NCBI GenBank assembly: GCA_034766995.1 | Contig: CM068318.1 | Coordinates: forward strand, 8,089,487-8,153,486 | DNA from: Acanthacorydalis orientalis | Lineage: Eukaryota > Arthropoda > Insecta > Megaloptera > Corydalidae | DNA: 64,000 nt | Reading direction: 5' to 3' | Part shown: positions 25,991 to 38,480 of the stretch, one piece after another | How the letters are laid out: every line of letters starts with the position of its first letter | Position numbering within the stretch: position 1 is the stretch's first letter | Notes under the pieces: generated by a model | What the model saw: only the letters and a program-made list of their open reading frames with translations | Databases searched by the model: none | Told to the model about the DNA's origin: nothing | Translations under genes and position numbers: made by a program

Positions 25991-26717
25991 TTATATCAAA
26001 AAAAGATATGAAAAACATATCTAATTCTTATAAAAATGTAAGAGTAATTCAATAAATACATCCATTTTTTTAATTGTCTTATTTAATATTCGCTGTTGTA
26101 AAAAGACACTATAATTTCACCTATCAAAATAAGTAAACAATGATATAAAATTACATATTTATCATTTATTTACATTTACAACATATTAAAAAGTATAAAA
26201 TATCAGAATAATGTTCATACATTCGATCTATTATAAGATAATACTCTTTTGAAAACTGCTAATATTTGAAAATCTACATGTTATAAAATATTTAATCATT
26301 TTATATCGAAAATAAACCCGATCTTTTCATCACAAAGAGGATACATTAAAAAAAATAATACAAAAATCGCAGACATTCAATTTTACAGGATATTCTTCTT
26401 GGAGAAGTCAGAAGAGTGTTTATGCTAAATAGATTCAAACATACGAATATTATTCATAAAATCATTGACTCTAAATCTCAGATTACAAAATCAACAATAG
26501 CCCTTTTTATGTTCCTGTATTTATCGTTGAACGCTTACTCGTGACTCCCATACAAAAGTTTTTATTCTCTTCGACTCGTGTAATTTTATTTTATTTGAAT
26601 AATACATTAAAAATGTATATAACATATAATACGACATAAATCGACTTCGTTTATTTGTACAAGCAGAATTTGAACAAATCGACAACAAAAAATGCACAGA
26701 AATTCATGTTTATACAC

Positions 26718-26785
<68 letters not shown>

Positions 26786-27660
26786 GTGTGTGCGTACGAG
26801 TGTATTTATTAGTACATCAGGCGTCGTTGTTACCTCATATTTATAATATCATTGCTCTGTCACGATGCACAAACTCATATTCGTCTTATAAAAACAACAT
26901 GTGGCAATACAAATGTTTTATTTGAGATACGATAGCGTACGAAACTCACGTACAACATTATACACGTATTTGTGAAATGTGAATACGCTATTTCTCAAAC
27001 TATTCAAATATATACACCGCTAACATGTTCCTAAAGTTGATTCCGTTGAATAAAACGTCAAATATCACGTGATAAATTTCTGTTTTTGTGCATACTGTGT
27101 ATTGTTGTCGAGATAATAAAGAGTACGTTTCGAGTTTCGCTTGACAATAATTTTAAATGTTTTAAATATTTTATATGGACAAAATTCGAAAGCATATTTC
27201 AATGTTTGGCATATCGTAGGAATGCTCGTCGCACTGACTAGTTGTGAAATAGTGAACAGCACGGTTTTAGAGATATCTAAATAGATTTTACTATTTGTAT
27301 ATTTCACCATTTGTAAATACTTGAATATATTTACATTGAATATGACACAAAGAATTTTTTTAATAACGAGAAAATACGCAAAAGGTTCTTTGCAAACAGT
27401 TAATTGTTATTATTTAATGCAAAATATACATTTCATAAAAAATATATACTATTATATCTTCTCGAACTGAAACATTATTTTATACTATGTAGTTAAAGGG
27501 ATTTTGTGATCATTATTAATAACAGATTAATAAATTTTAAAAGTATATATTGATAAATTATTTATTATCAACATAATATATTGTTAACGTTTTATTATTC
27601 ATATTGTTACTACACCTCAAACCCCTATGAAATAGAAACTCATAACACTCTAAATCCCTT

Positions 27661-27702
<42 letters not shown>

Positions 27703-27725
27703 CATACATATATATAATATATATA
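25991..27725. other. AT-rich non-coding sequence
   Basis: Holds AT microsatellites at 26720-26779 and 27664-27698 and a somewhat CpG-containing stretch at 26780-27260. Frames over the microsatellite (26655-26925) are artefacts; the minus-strand frame at 27065-27310 is unrecognised. Confidence 0.5.
26720..26779. repeat. (AT)n microsatellite
   Basis: About 60 bases of AT, followed directly by CCGTCCGTGTG. Confidence 0.95.
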
Positions 27726-28325
27726 TTAGGTCTAAAAATTAATTCAATGTTTTTTTATAGGAAATGAACATTTACGGAAAAATTAAATAAATTCTCATCT
27801 TCAAAATATCCGTTATTATTTTGTATAAGTTTGTTTTTTGAATCAATCATAACTCTGTTTTAAATTGAAATATGTCTCGTCGTTTTAGGATTCTAAATTT
27901 CCAACCTTATAATTTAAAAACACTAAATATCTTAGCTAAATAGTTGACATAACCTCACAAAACAGTAGTGAACACGGTGGCATTCGAAAAGTAGCATATG
28001 AGCAATGCATACTTTTCGCATTCCAGTTGAAAAAAATACTGCCACAGAAGAGGGAATGATTTTATTGTCTTTGGAGGAAGGTGTTTGGATGCGTAAAACG
28101 TGCAAAAAATACTAAAATGGTGGAAGAGGTTCGAAAATACGTTACGACTTCATCGACTCAAAACCGCCATTCTTTTTTTGACAAGGGATTCGTCAATTAC
28201 TCGACAGGTGGAGCAAAATTATATAAAATAATGAGAGATATTCTGAGGATTGAAATGTATTCCATTTTTCCATAAACATTCATTTTTCATAAAAAGGCAC
28301 CGGATTGTTTTATACACCCACTATA
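27726..28325 (+). mobile_element. Internally deleted mariner, family M2, with inverted-end duplication
   Basis: Terminal repeat TTAGGTCTAAAAATTAATTC at 27726, inserted beside an AT microsatellite. A frame near 28030-28110 reads IPVEKNTATEEGMILLSLEE then GVWMRKTCKKY, the first mariner helix-turn-helix, before a stop. Near 28184-28215 a frame reads IRQLLDRWSKII, the C-terminal motif. The catalytic core is absent, as in the copy at 7718. Uniquely, the first 100 bases inside the left terminus are an inverted copy of the 3' end (for example GGAAATGAACATTTACGGAA against the complement near 28265-28290), so the two ends form a long inverted repeat. Confidence 0.75.
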
Positions 28326-28587
28326 ATTAGAAATTATTTTAACTCTGACAACAAATTACACACTTCTCTGAAGGGTTTAGTTGGACAAAAACATCAGTTT
28401 TTTTCACATAAAAATGAAGAAACTTATATCTTAGAAGAAATGTAATAACATTTATAATGATTATGTCGGAAAATTGAAAGAATGTATTCTTAGTTCTTCT
28501 CTGTTTTTGTTTCATCCAAATATCTCAAAATATTCAAAAATTATGAGCTCTTGAGACCAATTTTTAGTCATCTTCACATGTCAACAC

Positions 28588-28632
28588 GCATTTTCTATAA
28601 AAAAAGGCACTGAATTAATTTGTAAGCCTAAT
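28588..28632 (+). mobile_element. Mariner family M2, solo 3' terminal repeat
   Basis: The stretch TTTTCTATAAAAAAAGGCAC followed by TGAATTAATTTGTAAGCC and TAATAG is the M2 3' end. It is nearer to the expected terminal repeat than the end at 28325, so a second M2 insertion or a nested copy ended here. The 260 bases between them are unassigned. Confidence 0.6.
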
Positions 28633-31302
28633 AGTTGGTTGGTTATTTGGTATTTCATGTCGCGTCGATAATTATAGTGACTAGCACCCGACCTAATATA
28701 TATATATATATATATATATCTTTAAAAATGTATATGGATTTACATCGTTCAAAAAATTTAAAATTTCTTTTAATGTAAGTAACATCTAAATACTCATTAA
28801 TAATATTAAATTAATAGCACAATTAAAAATAGAAGTTAAAAATATACTGAATAATAAATAAATTCAGTTTTTTAAACCTAACCGAATACAGAATAATTTA
28901 AAAAGATAAACTATGTTTCTCTATCGGTTTGTTTGAAATAATTAGTTTAAAGAATTGTGACCTTCAAGTAGAACACATTTAAATAAATTATACACCATTG
29001 ACATTAAATATATACATTGAACGTAATTAAATAGAATAGAACGATCTAAATATGTCAGTTATTTGTCTTCAGCACAAACACGTATATATTTATCAGATCA
29101 TCTAGTAGATGTGTGAAAAGTTGGTAATTCATTTTAATATCATAACAGCTTCGTGTATAAAAAGTATTCATATGTAAAGTGAAGACAAATAGGTATGATA
29201 GATTAAATCTACTTTATATATTGTAATCACTGGTGTGGAAAAATGTTGATTATTTGATAAACGATAAATGTCTTCAAGTGTCAATATTCTGCCTACGTTA
29301 TTGTATAATATTACAAATGTAAATATTTATGAAAATGTTACAGAAACATGCAAACACATATTATATATATATATATATATATGAAAAAATATAAAATAAG
29401 ACTCAAACTCTTAAACAAAACAAACAATTTACTTCATTACATTACACGTGATTCTATTTTTCATTTTCGTGAATTAAATTTCTCTCAGATTTTTTTACCA
29501 GAAAGAAATTCGTTGTGGTATTTAAAAATAAAACAGTCTTGTACCATTCAAATGAGTCAAAAATGATACGAAATTATATAAATGATAATACTTTTTTTAA
29601 GTCTCGAAAACTTATAATTGTCATACTTTCCTAAAAATAAATGTTATCATTTTCCAAATTTACTTCAAATAAAATTGTCGTAATTTTTGTTCTCTGTATT
29701 GAAAAATATTAAAATTAAATTTTTAATGTTTGTAATATTTAAGATATATTCTATGAGATTCTAATGACTTTATGATCAAGTTTAATATTTATTAAATTAT
29801 TAAAAAAAAATACTTTAATCTGTAATGCAGTTCATCAAATCAAGTTCAGATGAAATTGGTATAAAATTTATACTTAATTTTAAATAAAAATGTACTTTGT
29901 TTGCCCATTTTTTGGGTAGAAACTAATTTTTTTGAAGATTTTAAAAAACCAATAGATAGACTTTTAGAGTACTTAATACTAGTGAATGAGATGAAAAGTT
30001 ATTCGAATTTTTATGTATAGTAAGTGGATTATAATGTTCTTTGTCAGGTCAGTAACAGGGCACTCCTTATCTCTGAAGTTCCACTGAGTGAACTGTGAGA
30101 AGCGGTACAGTCGACGTACCAGAAAACATGATTTCATCTCTTAGGAACAATCCCTGATTCAACAAATGTTTAGTTTGTTTCAACGATTCGTGTCGTGAGT
30201 TTGTATTCTCTGTATTTGCAGTGCGTGAGGGTGAAAGACGAAATGAGATTTTTAGATGTAATCAGTTTATTTTACCAAACCAAATCATGAACATTAGTAC
30301 GATGTAGATAGAAAAGCTCCTTACTTACAAGGTAGCAAGGAAAGAAATATATGAGGTGAAGTGTTCAAAAATTATCCTGTTACATAAGATAACAAATGAG
30401 AGCTGTAAACGATTTGCATCAGCCACCAAGAATAGACTTGAGACCACTAAAACTATCAAGTCTGTGAGAATCACGATTAAATAACAAGACAAACTAAGAG
30501 GACAAGAATAGCTTCTCTCTGGTGCAGTAGTGTGTGTGCTTAGTGCAATCTTAGTGTAAAGCAGGTCACTGTTCTGTGACATGTCACTATTAAGTGATGT
30601 TTAAGCCACAAAGCAAATAGACACAAAGACAAAAACTGATCTACGGATAAATTTCAATAATATTAAGTTAGTTCTGAGTTAGTAATTAAATTAGATGTAA
30701 ACTTAAGTTAAATTAGACTTAAATTAAATGAATCAAATACACAAAACGCATGACACATTCCATCAATTTAACACAATATAAATACCGGAGACAATCAGCA
30801 AATACCAAATAAGTTTCGATAAATTCATTCGTTCCATTGATTAATTCAATACACGTGACTGAAATACAAATCACAGCCTCATAAATAATTACAATATGCA
30901 GAAATATAAGTGAGCAATCTATGTTTAAGATGTTTAATTCGATCTGGACATTTTTAGGAAATTCCAAACTGGCATTAATATTTGAAACAGAATTCAATTA
31001 ACTTTTTTTAAAAAAAAAAACTTCATCGACATAATAATGTTTACGTTAGACTTATTTATTTAATGTAATTAAAACTTTCAGTCATAATCAACTTTCACAA
31101 TATACTCAACACACTAGTACTTAATGTTTTATAACTGAAAACTTTCCTGAACTTATTCAATTTATACACTAAATGAAAAATGTACTTATTAATTTACAAT
31201 ACGTCTTTTTTGTCTTGTAATTAATTTTAATTGCAATCCATACTTTAAAAATGTTTACATACTGTTCTCAACCCTACATATGATTTTTTAGTTAATCAAA
31301 AG

Positions 31303-31334
<32 letters not shown>

Positions 31335-31629
31335 TACATCCTTCCCTAAATTCCTGCTTCATTGCCTTGAAGCGACAAGAGGGTACGATCAAGATTCCAA
31401 GGAGTTGTACTGTGATATTCTTTGAATATCGATAGGTTTAACCATGTAGACAAAACTTGGAAACTATTCCTAACCAAAATGAAGAGGTACTCGCCAATAC
31501 ACTAATGGGATCAGCGCAGAAAATCATGATCCCGAACCTTCTATGATGAGTACAACAAAATGAAAAATTATGGTTAATGACTTTATCCAGAAATGGATTT
31601 ACATAGGCTGCTACTGATTATGATGATGA

Positions 31630-31630
<1 letters not shown>
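28633..31630. other. AT-rich non-coding sequence
   Basis: AT microsatellites at 28698-28720, 29362-29382 and 31301-31326. A slightly GC-richer part lies at 30030-30250. Two minus-strand frames at 30325-30582 and 30719-30997 are rich in hydrophobic residues but unrecognised. Sequence at 31327-31600 is also GC-richer, without a frame. Confidence 0.45.

Positions 31631-31673
<43 letters not shown>
31622..31673. repeat. (GAT)n(AT)n microsatellite
   Basis: A short GAT run passes into about 42 bases of AT. Confidence 0.9.
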
Positions 31674-31679
<6 letters not shown>

Positions 31680-31830
31680 TGATAATAATACATGAAGTAG
31701 TTTTAAAACAAGCACAAATTCAACATTCTGCATAATTCAGTCCCCACCCTATCAAATTTAGATAATATTTAATTAATTCAAAGCTAAAGTTTATCTTACT
31801 TTAAATCATGTTATTGTTGAAAACCACAAC

Positions 31831-31960
<130 letters not shown>

Positions 31961-32433
31961 AACAATTCTCTTATTTAGTTAAAGTATCTCTATTAAAAAG
32001 AGAAGTTTCAGGTTCCAATGTTACTAGAGATAATAGCTTTTGTGGATTGTTCTTACATTTGATTCCATGTAAACGTATATAAGCAATTAAAACTTTTACA
32101 ACTGAAGTAAAAAAAAACACAGACACACAAATACAGCAAAAATAATAAACAATTATAAAAGTGTTTTTAAGTTCAGATCTTTTAGATTTTGTTTTTTTTA
32201 TAAAAAAAACAAAGCTCTATAAAACGCTGCTTGGCGTTTCTAACACGTTTTGATATTTCAATTTGTTTATTCAGCAAATAACGGTGTTAAGCATCGAAAT
32301 GAGATATTTTATAACAGTTAATAAAATATATTATCATTATTTATGCATATAACTTAGTAATAAACACAGATAATTTTGAAATATACATACATGTTCACAC
32401 AAAGGAATATCTGTCTCTTACAAATACTCAGCA

Positions 32434-32473
32434 TGTATATGTGTGTATGTATGTATGTATGTATGTATGTATG

Positions 32474-32518
<45 letters not shown>
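32434..32518. repeat. (ATGT)n(AT)n compound microsatellite
   Basis: About ten ATGT units pass into about 40 bases of AT. Frames on both strands are artefacts. Confidence 0.95.
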
Positions 32519-32522
<4 letters not shown>

Positions 32523-32855
32523 GTTCGTATTCTCATACCAATAGTTTGCTGTTATAAGTTTATGAGTATTGTCTACCCTTTAGATCTGTCTATGAAACCA
32601 CATACCGCATTAGAGCACTCACGATAGACGCGATAAAACAAGAATAAATTGTCAGGGGAGAAATTTCCACGCTGCCGCTCGTATTCACTTCTTATACAAA
32701 CTGTTATGAGGTTCCTGTCTCCATTAGTCATCAGGCATAAATTGAAAACAATAGGAATATTAGTGTATTAAAACGCGATCGATATTTAACAATGTAAATT
32801 TTATTTAAAATGTATTAAACTTGTTCAGAACTTATAATTATTTTCACACATGTGA

Positions 32856-32857
<2 letters not shown>

Positions 32858-32910
<53 letters not shown>
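32858..32910. repeat. (AT)n microsatellite
   Basis: About 50 bases of AT. Confidence 0.95.
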
Positions 32911-32913
<3 letters not shown>

Positions 32914-33756
32914 TTAGCTATATGAAAATCAATAAGTTTACTTTTATACAGTCAAGATAAAATTAATTAATTAATTAAAACATTAATAATATTATATATT
33001 ATACATCATATATTTATTACTGAAAATGTTGACATTTTGAAAAATATTTTTTAGCCTTTATCAAAATATTAAGACTGAAAAAGAATGTAAGTGTAATCCC
33101 TTATAAAAATATGAATTCAAAGGTTAAATCATTTGAAAATGTCGATATTTTTATATCTATTTAAAATAATTATAACAAATCCATTTTTTTCGATTAATGT
33201 CCATCATAGAATACAATTTATTTTCGTGTTATATACTTCACATTTATATTCCAATACTATCAAAATATTTCCATTATTTTGTATAAAGAAATTATTGAAT
33301 TTTTCGTTTTAATATATTCCTCATTTTGTCAATTTCAAAAAAATATTCATTTTAAACCAATCTAGAATTTGATAAAATTCCAATGTACATGTTTTACAAA
33401 TAGTCTACTTCATATATAGTTTATTTTGAAACTGCAGCACAAAAACGACAATTTAATAAAAGGAAAACAGAAATACATATTTATTAATATTTACCATACT
33501 ACGTGTAGTATTATATCATATTAAACGGGTTGTCACGACAACAATATTAATACACTGGAAATTATTAAAAAACATCTTAATTTTATTCAACTCTATCAAC
33601 AACTAAGTTCATTTAGCAACACCATAGCCACCTGTAGTTTAATAGAACTATTATAATGTAATTCAAATACACAGTGCACATACAGCATGTGATTATTAAT
33701 AAACGATAAGGAAATATTAAATTTAATATTTTATATAAGCACATACATTTGTACGT

Positions 33757-33808
<52 letters not shown>
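33757..33808. repeat. (AC)n(AT)n compound microsatellite
   Basis: A short AC run passes into about 40 bases of AT, some 50 bases before the GC-richer frame at 33862. Confidence 0.95.
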
Positions 33809-33861
33809 GGATGTGCTTTTTTAATTCATAAATAATAAATAAACTGTGAAGCTTAATCGAA

Positions 33862-34185
33862 TTATACACCGTGTACTTTGTAAAAAAATAAACTTATTTC
33901 TTTCGCCAACAGGTCGACGCACCGCAACAACTTATTTCTAGACATCAGTAATCTAAAATCCGGTGCACGGGCATGTTTAATCAATTCTGGAAGTAACAAC
34001 ATCATCAGGTGTCTCCCACAGGAAGAAACCCGATGCGGTTTCGTTAGCGTGCGAACACCTGTACTAAAGGGCGCTTCTAAAATGACAGGGTCGTGCGGAA
34101 ACACCGGTTCATGTTGCATTCGTTTATACAAAACACGCGCGACGATTCTCTTAACAAATAATAGTACCTGACTGTTTTTTTTCAT
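33862..34185 (-). CDS. Hypothetical 107-residue protein or exon
   Basis: A true ATG (complement of 34183-34185) opens a frame ending in TAA at 33862. The product starts MKKNSQVLLFVKRIVARVLY, is basic, Leu-rich and Cys/His-poor, with no signal peptide or membrane segment that I can defend and no recognised domain. The frame coincides with a local rise in GC and CpG (CACGCGCGACG, GTCGACGCACCGC), and its codons use all four third bases, unlike random AT-rich sequence. By my rough estimate a frame this long is expected about once by chance in this window, so length alone proves nothing. It may be an exon of a larger gene. Confidence 0.25.
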   Translation of the reverse strand: MKKNSQVLLFVKRIVARVLYKRMQHEPVFPHDPVILEAPFSTGVRTLTKPHRVSSCGRHLMMLLLPELIKHARAPDFRLLMSRNKLLRCVDLLAKEISLFFYKVHGV

Positions 34186-35125
34186 ACGTGCAATGTTTCG
34201 TTCGTTTTCTTTTTGTCTGTTTTTTTTTAAAAAAAAAAACGGAGATAAAATTAAACTATAACGAAACTACTTTGCCTTTATGTGTTCTTAATTTCAGTGT
34301 TATAGTTTATTTTTAACTTATTTTATAATTTTATCCGCAGCAGTTCTTAAACTTTTTAGTCGAAGTACAGATTTAAAAACATATTTATAATTTTTTATTT
34401 TAAAAAGAAACACTTAATATAAATAAATGAGATTCATTTTCTGCGCAACATTCTATTTTGGAAAATAATTTAATTTTTTATCGACATATTTAAATGATTT
34501 CTGAATTTGTAGAAATGTTTTCAATCAGTTTTATCAATTCAGAACGTAAAAATGGTTTAACACTCATGTTATCTACTAATTTATTTTCGTTGATTTTTAT
34601 AAATTCTCATTTTTGTTATTTAATTAAAATATGAAAAATACAAGTTATATGATTATTACAAATACTAAATATTGATTATTGAATCTAGTCAGTGGTATAT
34701 GGACATTTTATTAATAGTAAACAAGCATGACTGTTTCTTATTTGATATTAAAGGATGCCGATGTTGACCGTGTCAGGTACCAATTCCCAGAATATATAAT
34801 TCTATCATATGTATACTAAATATAGATCCTTATAATAATTAAATAATAATATTTTCGATAACTACAAAATATATATATATATATAACACTCAAAAAGTAA
34901 TTTAAATTAAATACTTGTTTATATATGTATTTTCCAGAACAAATTTCTTGGAATAAATACTTGTTTGAAATCTTCAAGTCTACTTTTTTGAATAAATTAT
35001 AACGTAGTTTATAATAAATGTCCGTTCAGTGAAGAAATAATAATCACTTCACTTTTAACTACATTCATTCAAACTGTTAAGAGCCGATTGTTATAAATGA
35101 TTGAGTATATTGGCATCTGTTTGCT

Positions 35126-35193
<68 letters not shown>

Positions 35194-35440
35194 TGTTCTC
35201 GCATTACCATTTTTTTTTTCGGAAAGCGTTAATAGATTCATTAAAAAAACTTCCACGTTCAATAAAACGCACACATAAAAAAGAAACAGATTCCTCAACA
35301 GGTAGTTTATTGAGACGCTCGTTATTTTCATTATAGTGTAACTGTCCGAATGTATAAAGTGAAATAATTTTATGTTACGTTTTCTACATAATCACATGAT
35401 AATATATTATAACGAGAGTTCGGTCATTACAAAAAAAAAG
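34186..35440. other. AT-rich non-coding sequence
   Basis: A T-run/A-run palindrome lies at 34221-34240 and AT microsatellites at 34869-34884 and 35130-35193. No gene recognised. Confidence 0.55.
35130..35193. repeat. (AT)n microsatellite
   Basis: About 60 bases of AT. Frames over it on both strands are artefacts. Confidence 0.95.
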
Positions 35441-35445
35441 AAGAA

Positions 35446-35477
<32 letters not shown>

Positions 35478-35925
35478 AGAACATCTCATCATACTTACTC
35501 TATCTGATGACGATCAACATAATCCGAAAATCCCGTCGATACTTTTATTAAAGACCGCAGGGGTCCGCTTTATAATACACCATCATCGAGTAGTGTTAAT
35601 TTAAATATTAGTTTTTTTCCCTTTCTCCGTCTATCTACCCTTAGCACATTGTTTGCCCATGAAACGGATCAACCTCTCCTTAGTATACCTCGCGGTTATG
35701 TTGAATAATGCATACATACCTTATATATATCAAGCTTATACGATTCAAGTGTTTCATTTAACACTAGACAAGTTCAAACGACGATGGTATTTGACTAAGA
35801 ACATGCGCTTTTCGTATTTCATTAGCCTTATACTGCTTTTGTGCATAAAACGTGCACGTGTGTACGATATTAAATATTACATATTTGATCAAGAAAAAAG
35901 TTCGTTACAAATAGAACTGACATAA
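35440..35925. other. Moderately GC-rich region with an unassigned 90-codon frame
   Basis: CpG-containing sequence follows the ACG array. A plus-strand frame at 35653-35925 starts MPMKRINLSLVYLAVMLNNA and has two hydrophobic stretches, but no domain I recognise and no supporting signals. Possible exon or regulatory element. Confidence 0.3.
35446..35477. repeat. (ACG)n trinucleotide microsatellite
   Basis: About ten ACG units, the only GC-rich trinucleotide array in the window, at the left edge of a GC-richer region. Confidence 0.9.
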
Positions 35926-36832
35926 TATTGATATAAAATCAGCACAAATTGAAACATCTTTCTTCGTATTTCTCGTACAAAATGAATTGAAGATGAACGG
36001 TACAACATTGTTCTATAATATAAAAATATCATAAACTCTTATCTATGACAACATTTTATATATATATATATATAATAAATATTTTTTTATAATTTTGGAA
36101 TTTTTTTCGCTTTCATCGAATTTATCTTAACATAGATCATGAATTCATAAAAATTAGTAAAATGAACAAAAATGTTCTGAGTGTTATTCAACAGTTTTTA
36201 AATATCTATCAGTTGTGTTCTATTCCATTTGGTCTTTTTTAAATTCAGTATATTTTCAGTTTATAAAGGATAAACTAATAAAATATTGTATTAATTATAC
36301 AATATAACAAAAAATAAGTTTCTTTTAATTCAGATTTTTTTTAAAAAAATATAAAATATTATAACAATTATCTTTATATTCAACCTTCATTATTATTATT
36401 AATTTTTCTTGTAAGTGTTTAAAACAGTTAATTATTTTAATAACGAATACAATGCTAAATATGAGTAAAGAAGCAATATGTAAGATTTTGATTGAACATT
36501 TGGACACGATAAAGATGTAAGTGAAGAAAGTTCCCAAAGCTTTAGTGCACAAGCACCAAATGAAGAGTTTAAATCGGTTTCGAACTCCTTGGACATTTTA
36601 ATAAAGAATTTTCTACAAAACTTTATCACAAGTAACGAAACATAATTATTCCAGTATGTTCTCTGAAACTATATGACAAACTTTTCAGTGGACTGCGATG
36701 ATGTTGACTAAATTTTTCAATGCTAGAAGAATTATCTTTCAACAAGACACAAATTGATTGATTTAAATTTTTTAGATATTCTTCCAAATCACTAGATTCA
36801 TTTTTCTTTTAATTGCTTTATGTTATAAAATA
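35926..36832. other. AT-rich non-coding sequence
   Basis: AT microsatellite at 36058-36074. Two overlapping minus-strand frames at 36325-36629 are unrecognised. No gene supported. Confidence 0.5.
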
Positions 36833-37365
36833 TTAGGTTGGTGGCAAAATAATTGCGGTTTATATCCTTGAAATTAATCTACATTTTTCTCTTTTTTGTG
36901 GTTCAGAACTCTTAATGCTTAAATGATGCTTTAAGTGGTTCAGAACTGTTGGATGACTAACAGCTAACTTTTGCACAAGCTGTTAACTGTTGTGTGTGGT
37001 TTTGATTCAACTAACGCTTTCAACTGGTCGTTATGAATTGAAGTAGAACACCCACGACGTTCATCATCATGAATGCTCTCGTCGCCAGCACGACATTTTT
37101 GGAACCACCATTGCACCGTACGTTCCTTAACAGTACCCACACGAAAAACATCGTTTAGTTTACGACCAGTTTCTAGTGCTTTACTACCCTTTTTAAACTC
37201 ATACAAAAAATGCACTTATTTTCTTTTTCCATCTTTAATTCAACAGACAGAAAAGTACACTTTAAAATAATATCAACTTGAATAAGATGATATGAAACTT
37301 TCATTGAAAAAAAATAAGGTTAGAATTCAGAAAACAAAAACCTTAAGTATTCTCCTACGAACCTA
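36833..37365 (-). mobile_element. Internally deleted mariner, family M1, with both ends
   Basis: Ends: TTAGGTTGGTGGCAAAATAA at 36833 preceded by TA, and at 37365 the complement of TTAGGTTCGTAGGAGAATAC. Minus-strand frame 36964-37215 reads LYEFKKGSKALETGRKLNDV, FRVGTVKERTVQWWFQKCRA, GDESIHDDERRGCSTSI and HNDQLKALVESKPHTTV: the first DNA-binding domain and linker of a Hsmar1/cecropia-type transposase. The start Met is lost (a GTG follows an in-frame stop). The second helix-turn-helix is broken and the catalytic core deleted; the sequence jumps to the 3' end. A short direct duplication (GTGGTTCAGAACT, near 36899 and 36938) lies near the junction. Confidence 0.85.
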
Positions 37366-38072
37366 ATGGAAATTTAATCTATTATTTTTTAACATAAAAG
37401 TTTCTTCATCTATTAGTTAACGTTAATTGCAAATGATGGTATTTTCTAAACTCATTGTTTGAAGAAGTAATGATCTAATAAATTATACAACTTCCAAAAA
37501 GACAATATTTTTTTGTTTCCTTAAGAGCTCAATTTTATTTTCCCATTAGTTAAATGTTATTATTTTGAAATGAACAATTTATATGTTGTCCTAGTGCTAC
37601 TCTTTATCTTTTTGGGTTATCTCATTGCTATTCTCTATAACTAGCTTTCGCACGTGTCCCATCTTCAAATAGAGGTAAAAAGCTCATCATCTATCTGATT
37701 CATTAACATCTACGTAAGAATATCACACTTACTGAAACTAGTCGTGGAGAATAAACAATCATACAATTGAAAAGGATGAAGACTACCAGGATAGTATATG
37801 CATTGAATTATAGCTATAAAATTGTATAAATATAATTTTAAACAATTTATATTCTAAACAAAAAAAAATAAAAGGAATTCAAAGTGAAAATAAATTCAGT
37901 TCAAAAGAAATTTTAATTGTGAAATAATAAAAAAATCTTATTACAATCTAATAAAAAATAAAAATAATATACAATAAACTTATGTAAAGAAATCATTTGA
38001 AAATACATAAATAAGAGATTTAGAAGTAAATTAAATAAGTAGCTGACATTTGCAAGCCAGACAATGTTATAG

Positions 38073-38119
<47 letters not shown>

Positions 38120-38159
38120 TTATGAGTAATATTCTTCATTTAGTATTTTCCGCATAGTT
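37366..38159. other. AT-rich non-coding sequence
   Basis: AT microsatellite at 38078-38117. I see nothing else in it. Confidence 0.55.
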
Positions 38160-38480
38160 ACTGGCGTGATTTGAACAATTCGTTAAATAAAATGAATCGT
38201 TTCAGTGAAAGCGCTGAAACGTCTGCAAGAAAATTACAGTCGCTCGCGATGGAAAAAAAATACGAACGGTGTCGTGCTGATTGTTATTTTTTCTGTTGTA
38301 CATTGTGGAGTAAATCACAGGTATGCAGTCCGTATTATTCAGAAATTGCGTGCCCAGTGGCAGTTTCGTTTATTTTTACTATGAGAAATCATGCGTAACG
38401 AATCTAATTATCCACTTATTACATACCATTTAACGTCGGCTTTGAACGTTTCGTGCCCGACATTATCACGGTCCGTGAAT
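38160..38480. other. GC-richer island with a 75-codon frame
   Basis: CpG-containing sequence. A plus-strand frame at 38171-38398 (with ATG-led MNRFSESAETSARKLQSLAM at 38192) is polar then Cys-rich (CRADCYFFCCTLW). No domain recognised. Possible exon or conserved element. Confidence 0.3.

Larger units (their letters stand above)
31961..33861. other. AT-rich non-coding sequence
   Basis: Microsatellites at 32434-32518, 32858-32910 and 33757-33808, and a third TTAATTAATTAATTAA tract near 32962. No gene or transposon recognised. Confidence 0.5.

Noticed and set aside
30325..30997. Two neighbouring minus-strand frames rich in hydrophobic residues, possibly a receptor pseudogene
   Set aside because: AT-rich codons give Ile, Leu, Phe and Tyr by chance. 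No odorant, gustatory or other receptor motif is visible, and no join between the frames is supported.
31327..31600. GC-richer stretch without a frame
   Set aside because: Checked for a retrotransposon or gene fragment; no frame or recognisable motif was found, so it was left inside the surrounding region.
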